A stretch of DNA of 64,000 nucleotides from DASXHY01 sp035552155 (GCA_035552155.1 DASZLX010000046.1:124001-188000), one strand, 5' to 3'; shown: positions 1-8,390, counted from the first letter of the stretch. The notes: a model not told the origin generated them from the letters alone. Numbers and translations: made by a program.

Positions 1-337
1 TCAATTGAAAGGTGCCGTTGCGCGTGAAAGCGGGGTCGCCGTTCGGCAATTGCACCTGGAAGAAACCCGGTCCATCAATCGCAAAATCCGTCGATACACC
101 GGTGGGAAGCGTCTCGCCCTGGGTAAAATTAGTGTAAGCATTCGCGGCGGGAATCGCGAAACGTTCGCCGTTGGCACCGAGCGAGCCCGTGGGCATTCCC
201 GCTGCAATCGCGGAAAACGAAATATCCTGCTTCCGCGAACCCGGCGCCGAACTGGCGGCCAGGTTTTGGGAAATAATCTCCTGCCAGCGAGCATTGGCAT
301 TCATCGCTGCGGCGGCCTGGTACAAACTGACGTTCAT
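1..337 (-). CDS. flgF: Flagellar basal-body rod protein, FlgF/FlgG family (5' part only)
   Basis: The first 112 codons are present and the gene runs off the left edge. The start MNVSLYQAAAAM, the SQNLAASSAPG segment around residues 23-33 (equivalent to the NLAN..TPGFK rod/hook signature) and the DGPGFFQVQLPNG segment are typical of FlgF/FlgG rod proteins, which polymerise in the periplasm to form the drive shaft. The N-terminus resembles FlgF more than FlgG, but the diagnostic C-terminus is missing. A sigma-54 promoter ends about 15 bases upstream of the ATG, so the predicted leader is only about 4 nt and no Shine-Dalgarno is visible. Confidence 0.8.
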   Translation of the reverse strand, partial: MNVSLYQAAAAMNANARWQEIISQNLAASSAPGSRKQDISFSAIAAGMPTGSLGANGERFAIPAANAYTNFTQGETLPTGVSTDFAIDGPGFFQVQLPNGDPAFTRNGTFQL

Positions 338-351
338 GCGAAAAGTTGTTT

Positions 352-367
352 AGCAGCGCATGTGCCA
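352..367 (-). promoter_or_regulatory. Sigma-54 promoter of the flgF-like gene
   Basis: On the minus strand the site reads TGGCACATGCGCTGCT followed by AAAC. GG (-24) and GC (-12) are separated by exactly 10 bases, matching the RpoN consensus TGGCAC-N5-TTGCW. The same 16-mer recurs before flhA and, with changes, before flgB, inside fliK and before the fliA operon. Predicted transcription start is about 341, 4 nt before the ATG. Confidence 0.82.
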
Positions 368-497
368 CGGTCTTTTTCCGGCAATTTTGCGCCATTTGGC
401 CCTCAAGTTGGCAAAAGATTCCGGGAACCGTTGCAGAAATTGCCGGGTGAAGCCGGGCAGGGGAGTAAATGGCAATCCGTAGGGAAACCTTTTCCAA

Positions 498-525
498 GGT
501 GGGGCGCGTCACTCCGTGCGCGCCG
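498..525. repeat. Dispersed GC-rich palindrome, GGTAGGGCGCGT family
   Basis: A 28-base imperfect palindrome that starts GGTGGGGCGCGTCACTCC and ends GCGCGCCG. Close copies lie at 9568, 12268 (inside fliO), 28451, 34272 and 39695. It lies in the 291-base gap between the flgF-like gene and the next CDS, just before a second inverted repeat. Confidence 0.75.
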
Positions 526-540
526 GTGAGGGATGATTTG

Positions 541-611
541 CCACAGAGACACAGAGACACAGAGAGAGGAAAAAAAATCAGTGTTAGCTCTGTGCCTCTG
601 TGCCTCTGTGG
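541..611. repeat. Inverted repeat of CACAGAGAC-type units
   Basis: The left arm CCACAGAGACACAGAGACAC is matched by a right arm ending CTCTGTGCCTCTGTGG, across a short A-rich loop. Each arm is itself a tandem repeat of an 8-9 base unit. The element sits downstream of the motB-linked hypothetical gene and could act as a transcript end or 3'-stabilising hairpin. Apart from this element, the 498 palindrome and the sigma-54 promoter, nothing else is visible in 338-628. Confidence 0.75.
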
Positions 612-628
612 CAAAAATGCAGCTCGTC

Positions 629-928
629 TTAAGAGACCTTTTCCGCCGGATAAACACACGCCAAATCAATCACCTGTCCGCAACTGCACTGAATGCGAAT
701 GCCCGTCACCTGCTCGCCATCGCGCTGCAACGTGACTCGTGGCTCGCAGGGAGACCCGTCCGCCGCCTTGCCCGGGCTTGCTGCCGCCGCGGCAAGTTCG
801 ACCGGGTTAAATTTCTGGGCCTGCTCCGGTTGGGAGAGGACCGTCGCCTGGAAATCCGCACTGTCGCCGCTCGGCGTGGGTGCGATCGAAATCAGCGGCA
901 CAAAAGAATCAGTTGGCATGAGAGTCAT
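629..928 (-). CDS. Hypothetical protein with C-terminal cysteine cluster, last gene of the mot operon
   Basis: A 99-residue protein I do not recognise. The N-terminal two thirds look disordered (Ala/Pro/Ser rich). The C-terminus carries C61 and a CSCGQ motif (C81, C83) with C91, which could be half of a small metal-binding ribbon. It starts inside the last codons of motB (20-base overlap), so it is translationally coupled to the stator genes. A role in motility is suggested only by this context. Confidence 0.6.
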   Translation of the reverse strand: MTLMPTDSFVPLISIAPTPSGDSADFQATVLSQPEQAQKFNPVELAAAAASPGKAADGSPCEPRVTLQRDGEQVTGIRIQCSCGQVIDLACVYPAEKVS

Positions 929-1691
929 TGATGGGAAGATTCGCGGCCGTGGTGGTCGACAGCGCCTCGACGGATGCTTTAAGTTTCAACAGCACGGTAA
1001 CGCGGCGATTGATCTCGGCTTCCGGCGGAAACGCCGGCATCGGCGCCGTGTCGGCAAAGCCTGAAACCTTGCAGATTTGTAAATCGTCCACCCCACTTTG
1101 CACGACTTTCCGCCGTGCCGCGTTGGCGCGTTCCGTGGAAAGCTCCCATTTGCCATGCGCTTCGTGGCCGGTTTCGACGTTGCTTTCCGTGTGCCCTTCC
1201 AGTTCGATCTTGAAGGTCTTATACCGTGAGATTTCCCAAGCCAGTGTGGAAAAAACCCACGCACCATAAGGCGTGAAGGTATCGTTGCCCGTCTCAAAAA
1301 TCGGGCGGTTTGAACGGTCAAAAATGTTGATGCGCAGGCCGTCGGAAGTAAGGTCAATCTGAACGCTGCTCTCCACCTCATCCTGCTTTTGCAGCAGCCG
1401 GGTCAAATCGTCGCTGACATGCCGCATCGTTTCCATTTCCACCGCCGAAACGGAATCAAATTTGCCGGCTTGCTTGTAAGTCGCCGAGGCTTCCTTGTTC
1501 GGAATGATGCCCGTCGATTCCTTCGTCACCGACGAAAACGGGTTGCGAAACGCGCGCTCCACGGCGTCCTTGATCTTCGTGTCCTGCGCCGTCAACCAGA
1601 GGCAGAGGAACAGCGCCATCATCGCCGTCACGAAGTCCGCGTAAGCGACCTTCCACGAACCGCCATGATGAGCATGTTTTTGCTTTGCCAT
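909..1691 (-). CDS. motB: Flagellar motor stator protein MotB
   Basis: A 260-residue stator subunit. A short cytoplasmic N-terminus (MAKQKHAHHGGSWK) leads into one membrane helix (about residues 15-36) containing the proton-binding Asp19 in the conserved YADFVTAMMALFLCLW segment. The C-terminal half is an OmpA-like peptidoglycan-binding domain with the LEGHTES motif and the following helix (ERANAARR). It anchors the MotA/MotB ion channel to the wall. It begins 4 bases after motA ends; length is normal for the family. Confidence 0.95.
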   Translation of the reverse strand: MAKQKHAHHGGSWKVAYADFVTAMMALFLCLWLTAQDTKIKDAVERAFRNPFSSVTKESTGIIPNKEASATYKQAGKFDSVSAVEMETMRHVSDDLTRLLQKQDEVESSVQIDLTSDGLRINIFDRSNRPIFETGNDTFTPYGAWVFSTLAWEISRYKTFKIELEGHTESNVETGHEAHGKWELSTERANAARRKVVQSGVDDLQICKVSGFADTAPMPAFPPEAEINRRVTVLLKLKASVEALSTTTAANLPINDSHAN

Positions 1692-1695
1692 TCGG

Positions 1696-2562
1696 TTATT
1701 TGGCTGCGGTTTTCAGCGACTTGAACATTTCTTCCATCTCCTCGGCACTGGGCCGCAACTCGCTGCTGAGGCCGCGCCGTCCCAATTCCACCGCCGTCAC
1801 CGGCGCCATGCCGCCCGCAAAACCCGTCACGCACGCCGCAATGCACCGCGTGTAATCCAGCTCCGCCGCCCCGATAAATTCCAAATTCGTCGCCAGCGGG
1901 CTGATGAAGCCGTACGCCAGCAAAATTCCCAGGAACGTCCCCACCAGCGCCGCCGCCACGTGTTCGCCGATTTTTTCCACCGGCCCGGAAATCGAAGCCA
2001 TGGTGATGACGATGCCCAGCACCGCCGCCACAATGCCGAAGCCCGGCATGGCGTCGCCGGTTTTAGTCAGCACGTTTACCGGCGCGTGATGCTCTTCTTC
2101 CATCCGGCTGATTTCCACGTCGAGCAGCAAGCGCAGTTGATCCGGCTTGATTTTGCCGTCAATGATCGGCCGCAGGCTGCCGCAGAGAAATTCCACCGCG
2201 TGATGATTATTCGCGAAAAGGGGATACTTCTTGATAATGCCGCTGTTTTGCGGCTCCATCACGTGTTCTTCCAGCGCAATCATGCCGTTGCGTCGGCCCA
2301 GCAGAAACAGTTCGTAAAGCAACTTCAGCAATTCATCGTAAGCCGTCCGGCTGTGTGGCGAGCCTTTCAAGCACGTGATCAGGCCCTTCACCATGTCTTT
2401 CAAAACCTTCTGCGGTGACATCACGACCATCGCCCCGATCGCGCCGCCCGCGATGATGATCAACTCGTTGGGATGCACCAATGCCAAAACATGCCCGCCG
2501 CCCATGATGAATCCACCCAGGACGCTCGCAACAACAACAATAAAACCGATGACGATGATCAT
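1696..2562 (-). CDS. motA: Flagellar motor stator protein MotA
   Basis: A 288-residue four-helix membrane protein of the MotA/TolQ/ExbB group. Visible marks are the N-terminal hydrophobic hairpin (IIVIGFIVVVASVLGGFI), the large cytoplasmic loop with charged helices for FliG contact, and the TM3/TM4 segments PGFGIVAAVLGIVITMASI and AALVGTFLGILLAYG with the conserved proline. It forms the proton channel with MotB and generates torque. Its ATG overlaps the fliA stop by 4 bases (ATGA), so the two are coupled. Confidence 0.96.
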   Translation of the reverse strand: MIIVIGFIVVVASVLGGFIMGGGHVLALVHPNELIIIAGGAIGAMVVMSPQKVLKDMVKGLITCLKGSPHSRTAYDELLKLLYELFLLGRRNGMIALEEHVMEPQNSGIIKKYPLFANNHHAVEFLCGSLRPIIDGKIKPDQLRLLLDVEISRMEEEHHAPVNVLTKTGDAMPGFGIVAAVLGIVITMASISGPVEKIGEHVAAALVGTFLGILLAYGFISPLATNLEFIGAAELDYTRCIAACVTGFAGGMAPVTAVELGRRGLSSELRPSAEEMEEMFKSLKTAAK

Positions 2563-3401
2563 GAATGCCTGGCGGCCGCGGATCGGCCGGCAAAACCGGC
2601 CTCAAACCGCTGCACGTAAGAGCGGATGGCCATGATGGCCTGCGAATGAATCTGGCAGATGCGCGATTCCGTCAGCCCAAATACCTCCGCAATTTCCCGT
2701 AAATGTAAATCTTCCCCGTAATAAAGCGCGAGGACCTTGCGCTGGATTTCCGGCAATTCCTTCAGCCGTTCGAGAACGACCTGTTTCAATTCGCGCTGCG
2801 AAGTTTGTTCGGCGGGACTGTCGTCGCTCGTGTCCGCCACCACTTCATAAAGGCTCCCGCTGTCGCCGTTTTCAGTCGTGGCCACGGAATCCAGGCACAC
2901 AAACGCCGCGGGTCGGACTTCATCCAGCAGCTTCGCATAATCCGTCACGGATAAATTCATCGCTTTGGCCACCTGCGCCTCCGTCGGCGTGCTGCCCAGC
3001 TTTTGTTCCAGTTCCGCCATCACGGTTTGGATCTTCCGCGCCTTTTCGTGCACCGTGCGCGGCACCCAATCCATCCGGCGCAATTCATCCAGCATCGCGC
3101 CGCGAATCCGCACGCGCGCATAAGTCTCAAAGGAATTTCCGCTGTCGGGATTATAATTACGCACGGCCTGGAGCAGGCCCACCAATCCCGCGCTCTGCAA
3201 ATCGTCCTGATCCACATGTTCCGGCAACGTCATCGCCAGCCGCCCCAGAATGGCGCCGACGAGGGGAAGATACTGCTGCACCAGGTCGTTCTCAGTGTGA
3301 GTGTCGGCCTGTTGATGATAGCGTTTCCAAAGATTTTGCGCGGCCCGGCGCGCCTCAAGCTTCGGTGCTTTTTCTTCGGAGGACTGGCAACAGGTGCTCA
3401 T
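2559..3401 (-). CDS. fliA: RNA polymerase sigma factor for flagellar genes (sigma-28)
   Basis: A 280-residue FliA/WhiG-type sigma factor. Region 2 is recognised by DLQSAGLVGLLQAV and FETYARVRIRGAMLDELR, region 3 by STPTEAQVAKAMNL, and region 4 by a helix-turn-helix near the end (LREIAEVFGLTESRICQIHS). It would transcribe late flagellar genes such as flagellin, none of which is in this window. It lies in an operon with motA and motB behind a sigma-54 promoter. No FlgM anti-sigma gene is seen here. Confidence 0.95.
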   Translation of the reverse strand: MSTCCQSSEEKAPKLEARRAAQNLWKRYHQQADTHTENDLVQQYLPLVGAILGRLAMTLPEHVDQDDLQSAGLVGLLQAVRNYNPDSGNSFETYARVRIRGAMLDELRRMDWVPRTVHEKARKIQTVMAELEQKLGSTPTEAQVAKAMNLSVTDYAKLLDEVRPAAFVCLDSVATTENGDSGSLYEVVADTSDDSPAEQTSQRELKQVVLERLKELPEIQRKVLALYYGEDLHLREIAEVFGLTESRICQIHSQAIMAIRSYVQRFEAGFAGRSAAARHS

Positions 3402-3634
3402 GTTTTTGCGGCCGATTTGGCGTTGTCCGGGCGGCGGGCGCCCTGGCGTTGATCCAGCGAATCACGCAGGCTTTGTATCCATACCCGGGACCACCAGCGG
3501 GTGAGAATGCCGGCCGCCAGCGCGGCGGCGCAGGCATGCCAGAGCGCATCCGGCCACGGGCTGCGGCCCGCGACGCCAAAGGCTGCCCCAGTCAAAAATC
3601 CCACGATTGCCCCCAGAACAATTAACGCTTTCAT
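3398..3634 (-). CDS. Small two-helix membrane protein at the flhG position
   Basis: 78 residues with two predicted membrane helices (about 3-23 and 30-48) and a basic C-terminal tail. No family recognised. It sits between flhF and fliA, where many bacteria carry the flagellar-number ATPase flhG; no flhG is visible in the window. The ATG at 3634 is preferred over an upstream start at 3706, because a sigma-54 promoter lies just upstream (predicted start about 3642) and an AAAAGGA stretch precedes it. The stop overlaps the fliA start by 4 bases. Confidence 0.65.
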   Translation of the reverse strand: MKALIVLGAIVGFLTGAAFGVAGRSPWPDALWHACAAALAAGILTRWWSRVWIQSLRDSLDQRQGARRPDNAKSAAKT

Positions 3635-3652
3635 GCAGTTCGAGTCCTTTTT

Positions 3653-3668
3653 AGCAGAACGTTTGCCA
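3653..3668 (-). promoter_or_regulatory. Sigma-54 promoter of the small membrane protein-fliA-motA-motB operon
   Basis: On the minus strand TGGCAAACGTTCTGCT is followed by AAAAAGG. GG and GC are separated by exactly 10 bases. The sequence shares TGGCA and TGCTAAA with four other sites in the cluster. The predicted +1 at about 3642 lies 8 nt before the chosen ATG. Confidence 0.78.
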
Positions 3669-3709
3669 GTGTCGCTGTGCGCCCACGGATCGTGTTGAAA
3701 CAGCAATGT

Positions 3710-4759
3710 TTACGGGCGATTTTCATGTGGAAATAACAGCGCCGATTCCGCGCGTAGAAATTCACCCGGAATTTTTTGCCCGGCGCTCAGGAAATGAATG
3801 GAGCAATTTGTGCCCAAGACGAAATTCCACAGCTTCACGCGCTGCCGCTCCTCATCCAGGTGCGTGAAAATCAACCCGTCCGGCTTTAACGCCGCGAAGG
3901 CGCGAAATTGGTCAAATAAAACCGTCGTCTCATACGCCGCATTGAGCACCAGGTGCACGCGCGGGGAGGGCAGGGTGGCAATTTGCTCCCGCAACGTGGC
4001 CAAAGCGCGCGAATCATTCGCCTCGACTCCCGGCAAATCCACAAAGGAAAAATCCGCCGCCGGTGGCACGGGCGCCTCGCCGCTTCCATCCTTCCAAAAT
4101 CGCTCCATCGGCACGCCCAGCATCTCGCAATGCACGCTGAGAAATTCCGATGTATTCGCGCTCACTCCGTCCAGGCGCCACACGCGCGCCGAGTGCTCTT
4201 CCCTCAACACCGCCGACGTAAGCCATTTGCACAACACCGTGGTTTTGCCGGAGCCGGGCGGTCCGACGAATACGTGCGTTTGTGTTTGCGCCCCGTTCGT
4301 TTTCGCCGGCGCCCGCCAGAATTCCATTAAAACCGCGCGCACTGCCGACCATTCCGCCTTGGGCGTCGCCGGCGGCTGTTCTCCGTGACGCTTCCGCACT
4401 CGTTCATCCAAAAGATTCGCGAAGGTGGGCAATAGCCCGAGCGATTCCAGCCAGGTGATGCTCCGCCACGCTCGCGGACCGGCGATGCCTTCCGTCGGCG
4501 GATGAAAATCCGCTGAACCGTCCCATGAATGCCGGCTGGTCTTGAGAACATCAGGCACGATGGCGGCCGCGTCCGCCGTTTCCCTTTCGTTCAACAGCGC
4601 CGCCAGAACTTCCACGTGTCCCTGGCGATTCCAAAGCCACGCCACGCCTTGTGCCGGCAAACGGCGAATGCTCAGCACCACTGCGTCCGGCCCCAGCTTC
4701 TCGTGGATTTGCGCGAGCGCCGTGGCTGCATTTTCTGCAACAAAAGGCTGGATTTTCAT
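3710..4759 (-). CDS. flhF: Flagellar biosynthesis GTPase FlhF (divergent)
   Basis: 349 residues. The N-terminus MKIQPFVAENAATALAQI followed by KLGPDAVVLSIRR is typical of FlhF, an SRP-like GTPase that sets the position of the flagellum. A P-loop GPPGSGKTT lies at residues 166-174. The later GTPase motif is degenerate (DLPGVEAND instead of DTAGR), so activity may differ from model FlhF. The start at 4759 is chosen because residues encoded further upstream derive from an intergenic AAACTCG-type repeat. Confidence 0.85.
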   Translation of the reverse strand: MKIQPFVAENAATALAQIHEKLGPDAVVLSIRRLPAQGVAWLWNRQGHVEVLAALLNERETADAAAIVPDVLKTSRHSWDGSADFHPPTEGIAGPRAWRSITWLESLGLLPTFANLLDERVRKRHGEQPPATPKAEWSAVRAVLMEFWRAPAKTNGAQTQTHVFVGPPGSGKTTVLCKWLTSAVLREEHSARVWRLDGVSANTSEFLSVHCEMLGVPMERFWKDGSGEAPVPPAADFSFVDLPGVEANDSRALATLREQIATLPSPRVHLVLNAAYETTVLFDQFRAFAALKPDGLIFTHLDEERQRVKLWNFVLGTNCSIHFLSAGQKIPGEFLRAESALLFPHENRP

Positions 4760-4766
4760 CGCGGGT

Positions 4767-4806
4767 AAAACTCGAAACTGTGAACTGGAAATTCGAAACT
4801 CGCGAA
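4767..4806. repeat. AAACTCG-type tandem repeat between flhA and flhF
   Basis: Imperfect tandem units of the form GAAACTCG / GAAACTGTG fill the space just upstream of flhF. The same 7-8 base theme recurs at 24440, 45771 and 51361, there as inverted arms. Confidence 0.6.
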
Positions 4807-4856
4807 CCACACCCCCCGTGTGAAATTAGATTTGAAGCGCAATTCCATATTCACGT

Positions 4857-6983
4857 TCACGCTTGTTCCAACGCCGGAATCACCGCCGCATTTTGCACCT
4901 GCACCCGCGCCGGCACCTCCGAATACGACAGCACCGCCAAATCCGAAAATGTGTTTTCGAAAAAACGCCGGAACGCCAAACGCAAATGCGGCGCGCACAA
5001 CAACACCGGCGGATGCCCCGCCGAAAGCATCTGTTGAATAAATTTCGAAAGCGTCTCCACCACGTGCCGCGCGATTTTCGGCTCGATGATCAATGCGATT
5101 TCACTCGGCGACTGCCGCACGCCCTGCGCGAGCTGCTGTTCCAGCCGTGGATCGATCGTGATGGCGCGCAGGCCGCCATTGTCCGACTGATACGGCTTGG
5201 TGATTTGCGGGCCAAGCGCGCGCCGCGCGTATTCGGAAAGTTCGTCCGGGTTTTTCGTTTGCGACGCGTTATCGCTCACCTTTTCCAGGATGCCCGCGAG
5301 ATTGCGGATGGAAATTCCCTCCGCGAGCAGATTTTGCAGCACGCGCTGCACCTGGCCCACGGTCAATTGCGCCGGAATCAATTCATTCACCACCGCCGGA
5401 TGCGTCTGCTTCAAATTATCCAGCAACGCCTGCACGTCCTGGCGCGTGAGAATTTCGTGGCAATGCCGCCGCACCGTCTCTGACAGATGCGTCACCAGCA
5501 CTGACACCGCGTCCACTACCGTGTAACCGGCCACTTCGGCGCTCTTGCGCTCCACGTCCGTCACCCACGTCGCCGGCAATTGAAACACCGGTTCCACCGT
5601 CGGAATTCCCTTGAGCGCCGTCTTGCTGTTCGTGGCGTTCATCGCCAGCCAATGCCCCGGCATGAGCTGCCCGTGCGCGATCGAATTGCCCTTCAGCACG
5701 AAACGATATTCGTTCGTGGACAATTGCAGATTGTCGCGCAAGCGAATCGGCGGAATCAACACGCCCATCTCCTGCGCAAAATTACGCCGCACACCCGTCA
5801 CGCGTTCCAGCAAATCGCCGTTTTTGCCCGCACCCGCCATCGCCACCAGGCCGTAGCCCAGCTCAATTTGCATCGTGTCGAGCGTCAGCAGGCTTTCGAT
5901 CTTGTCGCTCGCGCGCGCTTCCACCGGAGTCGCCGCTCCCGCCGTTGCGGCCTTGCCGTCTTCGGCTTTCGCCCCGTTCATCCCTGCCGCGGCAGCGCCG
6001 GCGGGCGCCGCATCCGGCATTCCGTGACGATGCAGCGAATACGAAACCAGCCCCACGATCGCCGCCATTGTCAAAAATGGCATCGTCGGCAAACCGGGCA
6101 CCAACGCCATCACCGTAAGCATCCCCGCCAGGATCGTCAGCGCGCGCGGATAAAAGAGAAGTTGCCGCCCCAATTCATGCCCCAGGCTGTTCTTCGCCGT
6201 GGCCCGCGTGATGAGAATGCCCGCCGCCGTGGACGTGATCAGCGCCGGAATCTGCGAAACCAAGCCGTCACCGATGGATAACAGCGTGAATCGCTGGAGC
6301 GCTTCCGGCATCGTCATGCCTTTTTGCACGATGCCGATGGCGAAACCGCCCACGATATTGATCAGCGTGATGAGAATCGCCGCGATGGCATCGCCGCGCA
6401 CGAATTTGCTCGCACCGTCCATCGCGCCGTAAAAATCCGCTTCTTCCTCCACCGATTTTCGCCGCGTACGCGCCTCGGTTTCATTGATCAGGCCCGCGTT
6501 CAATTCCGCGTCGATTGCCATTTGCTTGCCCGGCAAGGCATCCAAAGTGAACCGCGCCGCGACTTCCGCGATGCGCCCCGCGCCCTTGGTAATAACGATA
6601 AAATTGATCAACACCAAAATCAGGAACACCACCAACCCGACCACGTAATTGCCACGCACCACGAAATTCCCGAAAGCTTCGATGATGTGCCCCGCGTAAC
6701 CGTCGAGCAGAATCAGTCGCGTAGACGCGACATTCAGTGCCAGCCGATAAAGCGTGATGAACAGGAGCAGGGTGGGGAAGCCGGTAAATTCTGCCGGGCT
6801 GCGCAGGTAAAGAATGACCAGGAGCGTCAGCAAAGAAAGGCCGATACTGACTGTCAGCAGCAGGTCGAGGATGACCGGCGCCACCGGCAAAATGAGCAAT
6901 AAGATCGTGCCAAACAGCCCTACAACGAGCCATAAGTCGCCGTACCGCAGCAATTTCCGCATTCTATCGCTAAGAGCGCCCAT
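4857..6983 (-). CDS. flhA: Flagellar type III export gate protein FlhA
   Basis: A 708-residue export gate subunit. The N-terminal half has about eight membrane helices. The conserved FHIPEP-family cytoplasmic loop (RFTLDALPGKQMAIDAELNA, then ARTRRKSVEEEADFYGAMDG) is clear. The C-terminal half is the soluble ring domain that docks chaperone-substrate complexes. Full length for the family. It is preceded by its own sigma-54 promoter and separated from flhB by a plus-strand zeta-toxin-like pair. Confidence 0.96.
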   Translation of the reverse strand: MGALSDRMRKLLRYGDLWLVVGLFGTILLLILPVAPVILDLLLTVSIGLSLLTLLVILYLRSPAEFTGFPTLLLFITLYRLALNVASTRLILLDGYAGHIIEAFGNFVVRGNYVVGLVVFLILVLINFIVITKGAGRIAEVAARFTLDALPGKQMAIDAELNAGLINETEARTRRKSVEEEADFYGAMDGASKFVRGDAIAAILITLINIVGGFAIGIVQKGMTMPEALQRFTLLSIGDGLVSQIPALITSTAAGILITRATAKNSLGHELGRQLLFYPRALTILAGMLTVMALVPGLPTMPFLTMAAIVGLVSYSLHRHGMPDAAPAGAAAAGMNGAKAEDGKAATAGAATPVEARASDKIESLLTLDTMQIELGYGLVAMAGAGKNGDLLERVTGVRRNFAQEMGVLIPPIRLRDNLQLSTNEYRFVLKGNSIAHGQLMPGHWLAMNATNSKTALKGIPTVEPVFQLPATWVTDVERKSAEVAGYTVVDAVSVLVTHLSETVRRHCHEILTRQDVQALLDNLKQTHPAVVNELIPAQLTVGQVQRVLQNLLAEGISIRNLAGILEKVSDNASQTKNPDELSEYARRALGPQITKPYQSDNGGLRAITIDPRLEQQLAQGVRQSPSEIALIIEPKIARHVVETLSKFIQQMLSAGHPPVLLCAPHLRLAFRRFFENTFSDLAVLSYSEVPARVQVQNAAVIPALEQA

Positions 6984-7038
6984 TTAGACTTTCATTGATT
7001 GATTTGGTCCCGCGTAAGCGCGGTGTTGACGAAGGTTT

Positions 7039-7054
7039 AGCAGCGCATGTGCCA
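7039..7054 (-). promoter_or_regulatory. Sigma-54 promoter of flhA
   Basis: The minus-strand 16-mer TGGCACATGCGCTGCT is identical to the one before the flgF-like gene, with the same AAAC extension. GG-N10-GC spacing is exact. Predicted +1 is about 7028, giving a 45-nt leader to the flhA ATG. It lies in the 319-base gap 6984-7302, in which nothing else is evident. Confidence 0.85.
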
Positions 7055-7302
7055 CGGCCCGAAAGCCAGAAATCCGAAGCCAGCCTGGCAGCGTCGGCCT
7101 CCCGCCGGGAAGTCACCACTCGCCTTTCTTCCTCCTCTCGCCAACGGCTTTCTCATCACGCGAAACCATTCAACCGTTTTAATGGAGAACCGGCAGTGAG
7201 CTGCCGTTGCCGCGAAATCAACGTTCCGAAAGTGCTGTGCGCGAAAACTTATCAATGTTGCTGTGAATGGGCGTTTGCCTTATATTTGACGCGGGATTTG
7301 TC

Positions 7303-7524
7303 ATGTCAGATCAAGATCTACAAAAACTTGAGAACCAGTTTCCGGCCGTTTCGGGTTCGGCTTTTGCTGAGGCACGTGAACGAGTGTTGGCTTCAGGCCA
7401 GAGCGTGTTGCAATCTCAGGATGGAGTCATCTACGAGGTTTTCCCCGACGGTCGTCGCGTAGCGATTAAGAAAATCGACCCTCCCGCGCAGTTCGTAACC
7501 GGAAGCGTATTTAAAATCCGGTGA
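7303..7524 (+). CDS. Small protein upstream of zeta-toxin-like kinase (candidate antitoxin)
   Basis: 73 residues; no family recognised with certainty. The N-terminus is acidic and helical (SDQDLQKLENQF), with a C-terminal region VIYEVFPDGRRVAIKKID that resembles small partner proteins encoded before zeta-like P-loop kinases. Its stop overlaps the GTG of the next gene, so the pair is coupled. The ATG at 7303 is preferred over one at 7267. The pair runs opposite to the flagellar genes. Confidence 0.6.
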   Translation: MSDQDLQKLENQFPAVSGSAFAEARERVLASGQSVLQSQDGVIYEVFPDGRRVAIKKIDPPAQFVTGSVFKIR

Positions 7525-8267
7525 GTATATTTGTGCCACGAATGCGAATGTTCGCCGGGCCGAATGGATCGGGCAAAAGCACTTTGAAATCTGTCCTGCC
7601 TAAGGCCCTGCTCGGCGTTTATCTAAACCCGGACGAAATTGAGCAGGAAATCTGCGTGCACGGCTTTTTGGATTTTTCAGAGTACGGTGTGTCCACCACT
7701 GGGGAGAAAGTATTGCCGTTTTTCAGGAATTCTTCGTTTTTGAATTCCGCGGGATTTGGAGAGGCCACTAAAAATCTTGATTTTAAGGACGGGCGCTTGG
7801 ATTTTCGGAAAGTGGAGGTCAATTCCTATTTTGCTTCGGTGGCGGGAGATTTTCTTCGGCAAATGCTGCTGGAACAGAAAGCCTCCTTTACGTTTGAAAC
7901 CGTGATGTCGCACCGCAGCAAGGTGGAATTGCTGGCGCAGGCGCAGACGCTGGGCTATCGGACTTATCTATATTTCGTCGCGACAGATGATCCGGCGATT
8001 AACATTTCCCGCGTACGCAATCGAGTAAAGCTGGGCGGTCATGCCGTTCCCGAAGACAAAATTGCGGAGCGTTACCATCGATCGCTTGCCCTGCTGTTGG
8101 AAGCTATTCATGATACGAACCGCGCCTACGTCTTTGATAACTCCGGTGATAGCGCGGATGGAAAACACACTTGGCTGGCGGAAATCACGGAGGGGCGAGA
8201 GTTGGAATTAAAAACGGACAGAATCCCGGCCTGGTTTGCGCGCACCGTTCTGAACCAGCTCAAATAA
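7521..8267 (+). CDS. Zeta-toxin-like P-loop kinase
   Basis: 248 residues. The Walker A motif GPNGSGKST lies at residues 13-21. The C-terminal third carries the family signature RVRNRVKLGGHAVPEDKI followed by ERYHRSL, known from zeta toxins and related UDP-sugar kinases that phosphorylate cell-wall precursors. The GTG start overlaps the stop of the preceding gene. Base composition looks more AT-rich than the flanking flagellar genes, consistent with acquisition, though no mobility gene or attachment repeat is visible. Whether it is a toxin or a housekeeping kinase cannot be decided from sequence. Confidence 0.8.
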   Translation: MSIFVPRMRMFAGPNGSGKSTLKSVLPKALLGVYLNPDEIEQEICVHGFLDFSEYGVSTTGEKVLPFFRNSSFLNSAGFGEATKNLDFKDGRLDFRKVEVNSYFASVAGDFLRQMLLEQKASFTFETVMSHRSKVELLAQAQTLGYRTYLYFVATDDPAINISRVRNRVKLGGHAVPEDKIAERYHRSLALLLEAIHDTNRAYVFDNSGDSADGKHTWLAEITEGRELELKTDRIPAWFARTVLNQLK

Positions 8268-8343
8268 GCTGTATATCTGGGGCTTTCAACCCTTAGGTTC
8301 TAAGGGATTCGGCAACTCCTCCCCGACGGGACCCCCACGCTTC

Positions 8344-8390
8344 AGGACTTTGGACCTTAGACTTTGGACTTTGGACAGTGGACCGTGGAC
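8344..8390. repeat. GGACTTT-type heptad tandem repeat after the zeta-like pair
   Basis: Six to seven imperfect units of GGACTTT / GGACCTT lie directly between the zeta-like gene and the end of flhB. The same unit builds a longer array at 48904-49001. Confidence 0.7.

Noticed and set aside
4760..4810. Upstream start of flhF at 4810
   Set aside because: The extra 17 residues are encoded by AAACTCG-type repeat units, and the conserved FlhF N-terminus begins at 4759.
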